In this document: piece after piece, positions 61,406 to 64,000 of the stretch
Numbering within the stretch: position 1 is the stretch's first letter
Layout of the letters: every line of letters begins with the position of its first letter
From: Acanthornis magna
Taxonomy: Eukaryota; Chordata; Aves; Passeriformes; Acanthizidae
Direction of reading: 5' to 3'
Assembly (NCBI GenBank): GCA_036785705.1
Contig: JAWUZG010000052.1
Location: 1,240,001 to 1,304,000 of the forward strand
DNA length: 64,000 nt
The notes under the pieces: model-generated
Seen by the model: the letters and a program-made list of their open reading frames with translations, nothing else
What the model was told of the DNA's origin: nothing
Databases searched by the model: none
Translations under genes and position numbers: made by a program

Positions 61406-64000
61406 GCTCCTGCCTTCAAAGTTACGTCACTCCTATACCAAGCTCTGTCTGTGTGGGTGCAGCAAACTTCCCTGACATAGTAAATTGCTCAACTCGTACA
61501 GGTTTTCCAGTCAGTGTTATCAAAAATGACAAATCTTGTAATCTGTCCCCCGAAAACACCTCTTCTGAGATGCTGTCCAAGGCCCAACACTTTTTCAAGT
61601 GATAACTAAAAGGCTCTGAGTGTTGCAGCACTTGAAAAACAGACACATCCAGCAGTTAAAGCCCCATTCCACTGTGCTCATAAATATTTACTTTCACTAA
61701 TGTAGTCTTTTAAATTTATATATCTCAGCGCTTAAGAGGCTGAAATATGATGGAACTGGGAAAACCCAGGATTTAAATTATATTTTATGAGATCAGCAAC
61801 AAGCTGGACAGGGTCCAGGCTCAAACAGAGACAAGCTGAGCCAAACTACAGTAAAGGTGGTCCCTTGCATCAAATCTGTCTTCATACGTAACCCCATTAG
61901 GATAAAAACAGGTAGAAATAATTGTCATGGAGATACTATTAGGAAAGTCTGTTTCAGATCCCTGTCAGAAGTAATTATTTCTCTCTGTCATGATCTATCT
62001 CTGCTGTCTACCATTCCAAAAGAAAGGTCAGCCCAACACTGCCAAGGCACTGAGCAGCATAAGGGGCTGTGTTTAAAGGTGTCTGCTTGAACAGAGGGTT
62101 CAAATAGTAATTCAGATGATTCAAAATATATTTGTAGTTTGTAAGTGGTGACAAACTAGCAACAAAACAGGGCACTGGTAGGGGGGTGTATAATTTAGTA
62201 GGATATCAGTGGGAGAGGAGGGGGAAGACAGGCTTTAAAATAATCTGAATGTGCTAAAAGTAACAAGAGGTGAATTGCGGCCTTATTTCTATTTGATAAT
62301 TGCTGTTTGGCCCAGACGCACTCATATGCTGTGACTGCAGGTCTTGTGAAAGACTCTTAGAGTTTATCCCAGACCAAGCAATACAATCAGCTCTTTTGAA
62401 GAGGTCCAGCCACGAGGCTGGGCAGGCAGAAGAGATGCTTCTTCAGACTTACTGGGGATTTACACAGTGTAGCAATTTTCACTGCCATGTTCCCTTGGCT
62501 CTGTGCTGTTGATCTGTTCTTGTCTTAGTAGCAATTTTTCTACTCTTGGCATGAGACAAGGCAGGAAATCTTGTTTCTGTGTGCTGGGTTACACATGTCT
62601 CTTACATCTACTCTTCACTCTGGCAGTAGACAGGCAAGGAACAGTCAATGTCTTTTTTCTTTTTTTTTTTTTTTAAGTAAGATGCTCAGAGGGAATTTTA
62701 AGGGGGAAAAGCATTTAGAGTGATTCAGGGGCCTTAACATAGACAACTAGTGCTTTTGAAACATTCTATGGTATCCAAAACTTCTGCAAGAGCATGACAA
62801 CTCTGACATGGATCTTTTTGACATCTCCACCTTTCTGAAGCTACAGCTGGAGGCCTGAAGGGACACTTCAGGGCATCCTGAAGGGCCCCAAATCTGTCTT
62901 ATCGGCACCTGAATCAAACATTAAAAATGCACTGTTGGGTTTTTTGAATGCATCCAGGTAGAGTGCACTGCATTTATTTCTGCATTTATTTGTTGGAGCT
63001 CATGAGGTTCTTATCTACCCACTTGTCAAAATCTCTTTTCCAGTCCTGCTATCTGCTTGTCACCTCCTCCCAGCTATGTGCTCACACCTTTTATATTTAA
63101 CATTTCCCTACTGAGAACTGTGTATTATAAAATGCAGCTGCAAGAACTGACAGCTAGGTTATTTTTTATTGTATACATCCAGTACAGAAATTAAAAGTAG
63201 TCCATTTCTGAACTGAAGTACAGTCAGGACTCTGCCACAAATCAGATTCTTGTGTAAACTCCTGCACCACAAACTCTGCTAACCTTCAGCTATCAGAATT
63301 TGAGGTGGAATATTGATTTACAGGTTTTAGCTCAAACATATGGTACACAGGAAAAGCACTCTGATCATCATGTATGAGATTCATCTTATCTCAACTTAAG
63401 AACCTAAGTTAGGTGTCTCCACTGAACTGCTCTTTTAGCTCTTCCTACAGCTAACAGCAGATATAGACAGACTCTTTAGAAGGTTGGTACTGCCAAGTAA
63501 ACTTAAGAGTGGGATTCAATTCCAGTTTAAGGCATCTAAATCCAGATGTCAACTTTTAAATATGCTCATGCGAGGTAGGCATGTAAACATCAATTTTAGT
63601 TAGCAGAATCTAACTGATACCATCAGTGAGAACCAGAAAGCTTCAGGGTGGTCAGCTTAAGTGACATGCACGCCCCACTGATGGTGCTGATTAGACTTCT
63701 GTCAGCTTTAATGGGAGCTCTGACATTTGGCAGATAGCCACACATTTCACATTAACTGCATATGAACCCCTTACTTAGGTGTCATAATCTCAAAATGAAT
63801 CCTTCCTAGGTATTAGATTCCATAACTACAAGTGTCTAGTGTGATTGGGATGTCCAAGTGATGCCCAAGGATTCGGCCGTTACAATACACGACACTGACA
63901 GATGGATCATTCTGGATTGGAAGTTGCAGGCCAAGCAGGATACCATCAGGACATTTCAAATGGCACTAAATATCTATGATGAGGGTGGTAAAACACTGAC

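Larger units (their letters stand above)
1..64000 (-). other. TENM4: TENM4 (teneurin-4) gene, partial: 3' half, 12 exons
   Basis: Teneurins are large type II membrane proteins of neurons and other cells. Their extracellular part binds other teneurins and latrophilin receptors. Twelve minus-strand exons join in phase without a stop into 1,471 codons, starting at [10 protein letters not shown] and ending at TQEWDNNK. The order seen is end of the FN-plug region, NHL propeller, YD-repeat barrel, RHS core, start of the C-terminal linker/ABD. The TENM4 assignment rests on remembered paralogue-specific stretches such as [16 protein letters not shown] and [16 protein letters not shown], which fit TENM4 better than TENM1, 2 or 3. 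I could not run an alignment. Both gene ends lie outside the window, so the whole window is intragenic. Every junction used is GT-AG and every phase agrees, so this is an intact gene, not a retrocopy or pseudogene. Confidence 0.93.
59787..64000 (-). other. Partial intron upstream of first exon in window
   Basis: No upstream TENM4 exon recognised. It contains a pyrimidine-rich stretch (60230-60600), T-rich runs (60817-60870 and 62650-62675) and a forward CR1 tail (61325-61405). Confidence 0.83.

Noticed and set aside
59787..64000. Search for the TENM4 exon preceding ALQEEINV
   Set aside because: No segment resembling the TTR-like or early FN-plug sequence with splice sites was seen; the exon must lie beyond 64000.
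1..64000. Possibility that RHS/YD repeats mean a bacterial toxin locus
   Set aside because: Introns, GT-AG splicing, CR1 elements and full teneurin domain order show a vertebrate gene; RHS similarity is a family feature of teneurins.

Overview
This window is vertebrate nuclear DNA, almost certainly avian. It has exons of a few hundred bases split by multi-kilobase introns with canonical GT-AG sites, and about a dozen fragments of the CR1 LINE with the bird-type 3' end (variants of ATTCTATGATTCTATG, or the complement at the left edge of reversed copies). It also carries one retroviral solo LTR of a kind I associate with neoavian and passerine genomes. The exact species cannot be read from the sequence.

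The only gene I can support is the 3' half of a teneurin on the minus strand, best assigned to TENM4 (teneurin-4). Twelve exons were placed by splice sites and reading frame. They join in phase without a stop into 1,471 codons (4,413 nt). In transcription order they are 59786-59519, 57463-57320, 56295-56046, 53574-53554 (a 21-nt microexon), 47978-47746, 38729-38575, 35515-34638, 23637-23465, 19979-19744, 13415-13119, 11927-10313 and 4551-4409. They encode the end of the region before the propeller (FN-plug), the NHL beta-propeller, the YD-repeat (RHS-like) barrel with its RHS-associated core, and the start of the C-terminal linker/ABD region. The start of the gene (cytoplasmic tail, membrane helix, EGF repeats) lies beyond position 64000. 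The terminal exon(s) (ABD/Tox-GHH/TCAP end and 3' UTR) lie before position 1.

Everything else is intron. The introns hold CR1 fragments in both orientations, one antisense solo LTR ending 53 bp from a splice donor, one convincing ancient MIR-like SINE, several simple repeats (TAAAA, AGAGG/AAAGG, TATC), and stretches where I recognise nothing. No tRNA, rRNA, CRISPR, operon or second protein-coding gene was recognised.

The observation most worth follow-up is the in-frame microexon encoding the NKDFRH propeller insert. It lies outside every obvious long ORF of the correct frame. It is followed by two TGCATG (RBFOX-type) motifs and preceded by a pyrimidine tract with a UGC motif, the usual signature of a neurally regulated microexon. 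I found no evidence of a wholly new biological system.
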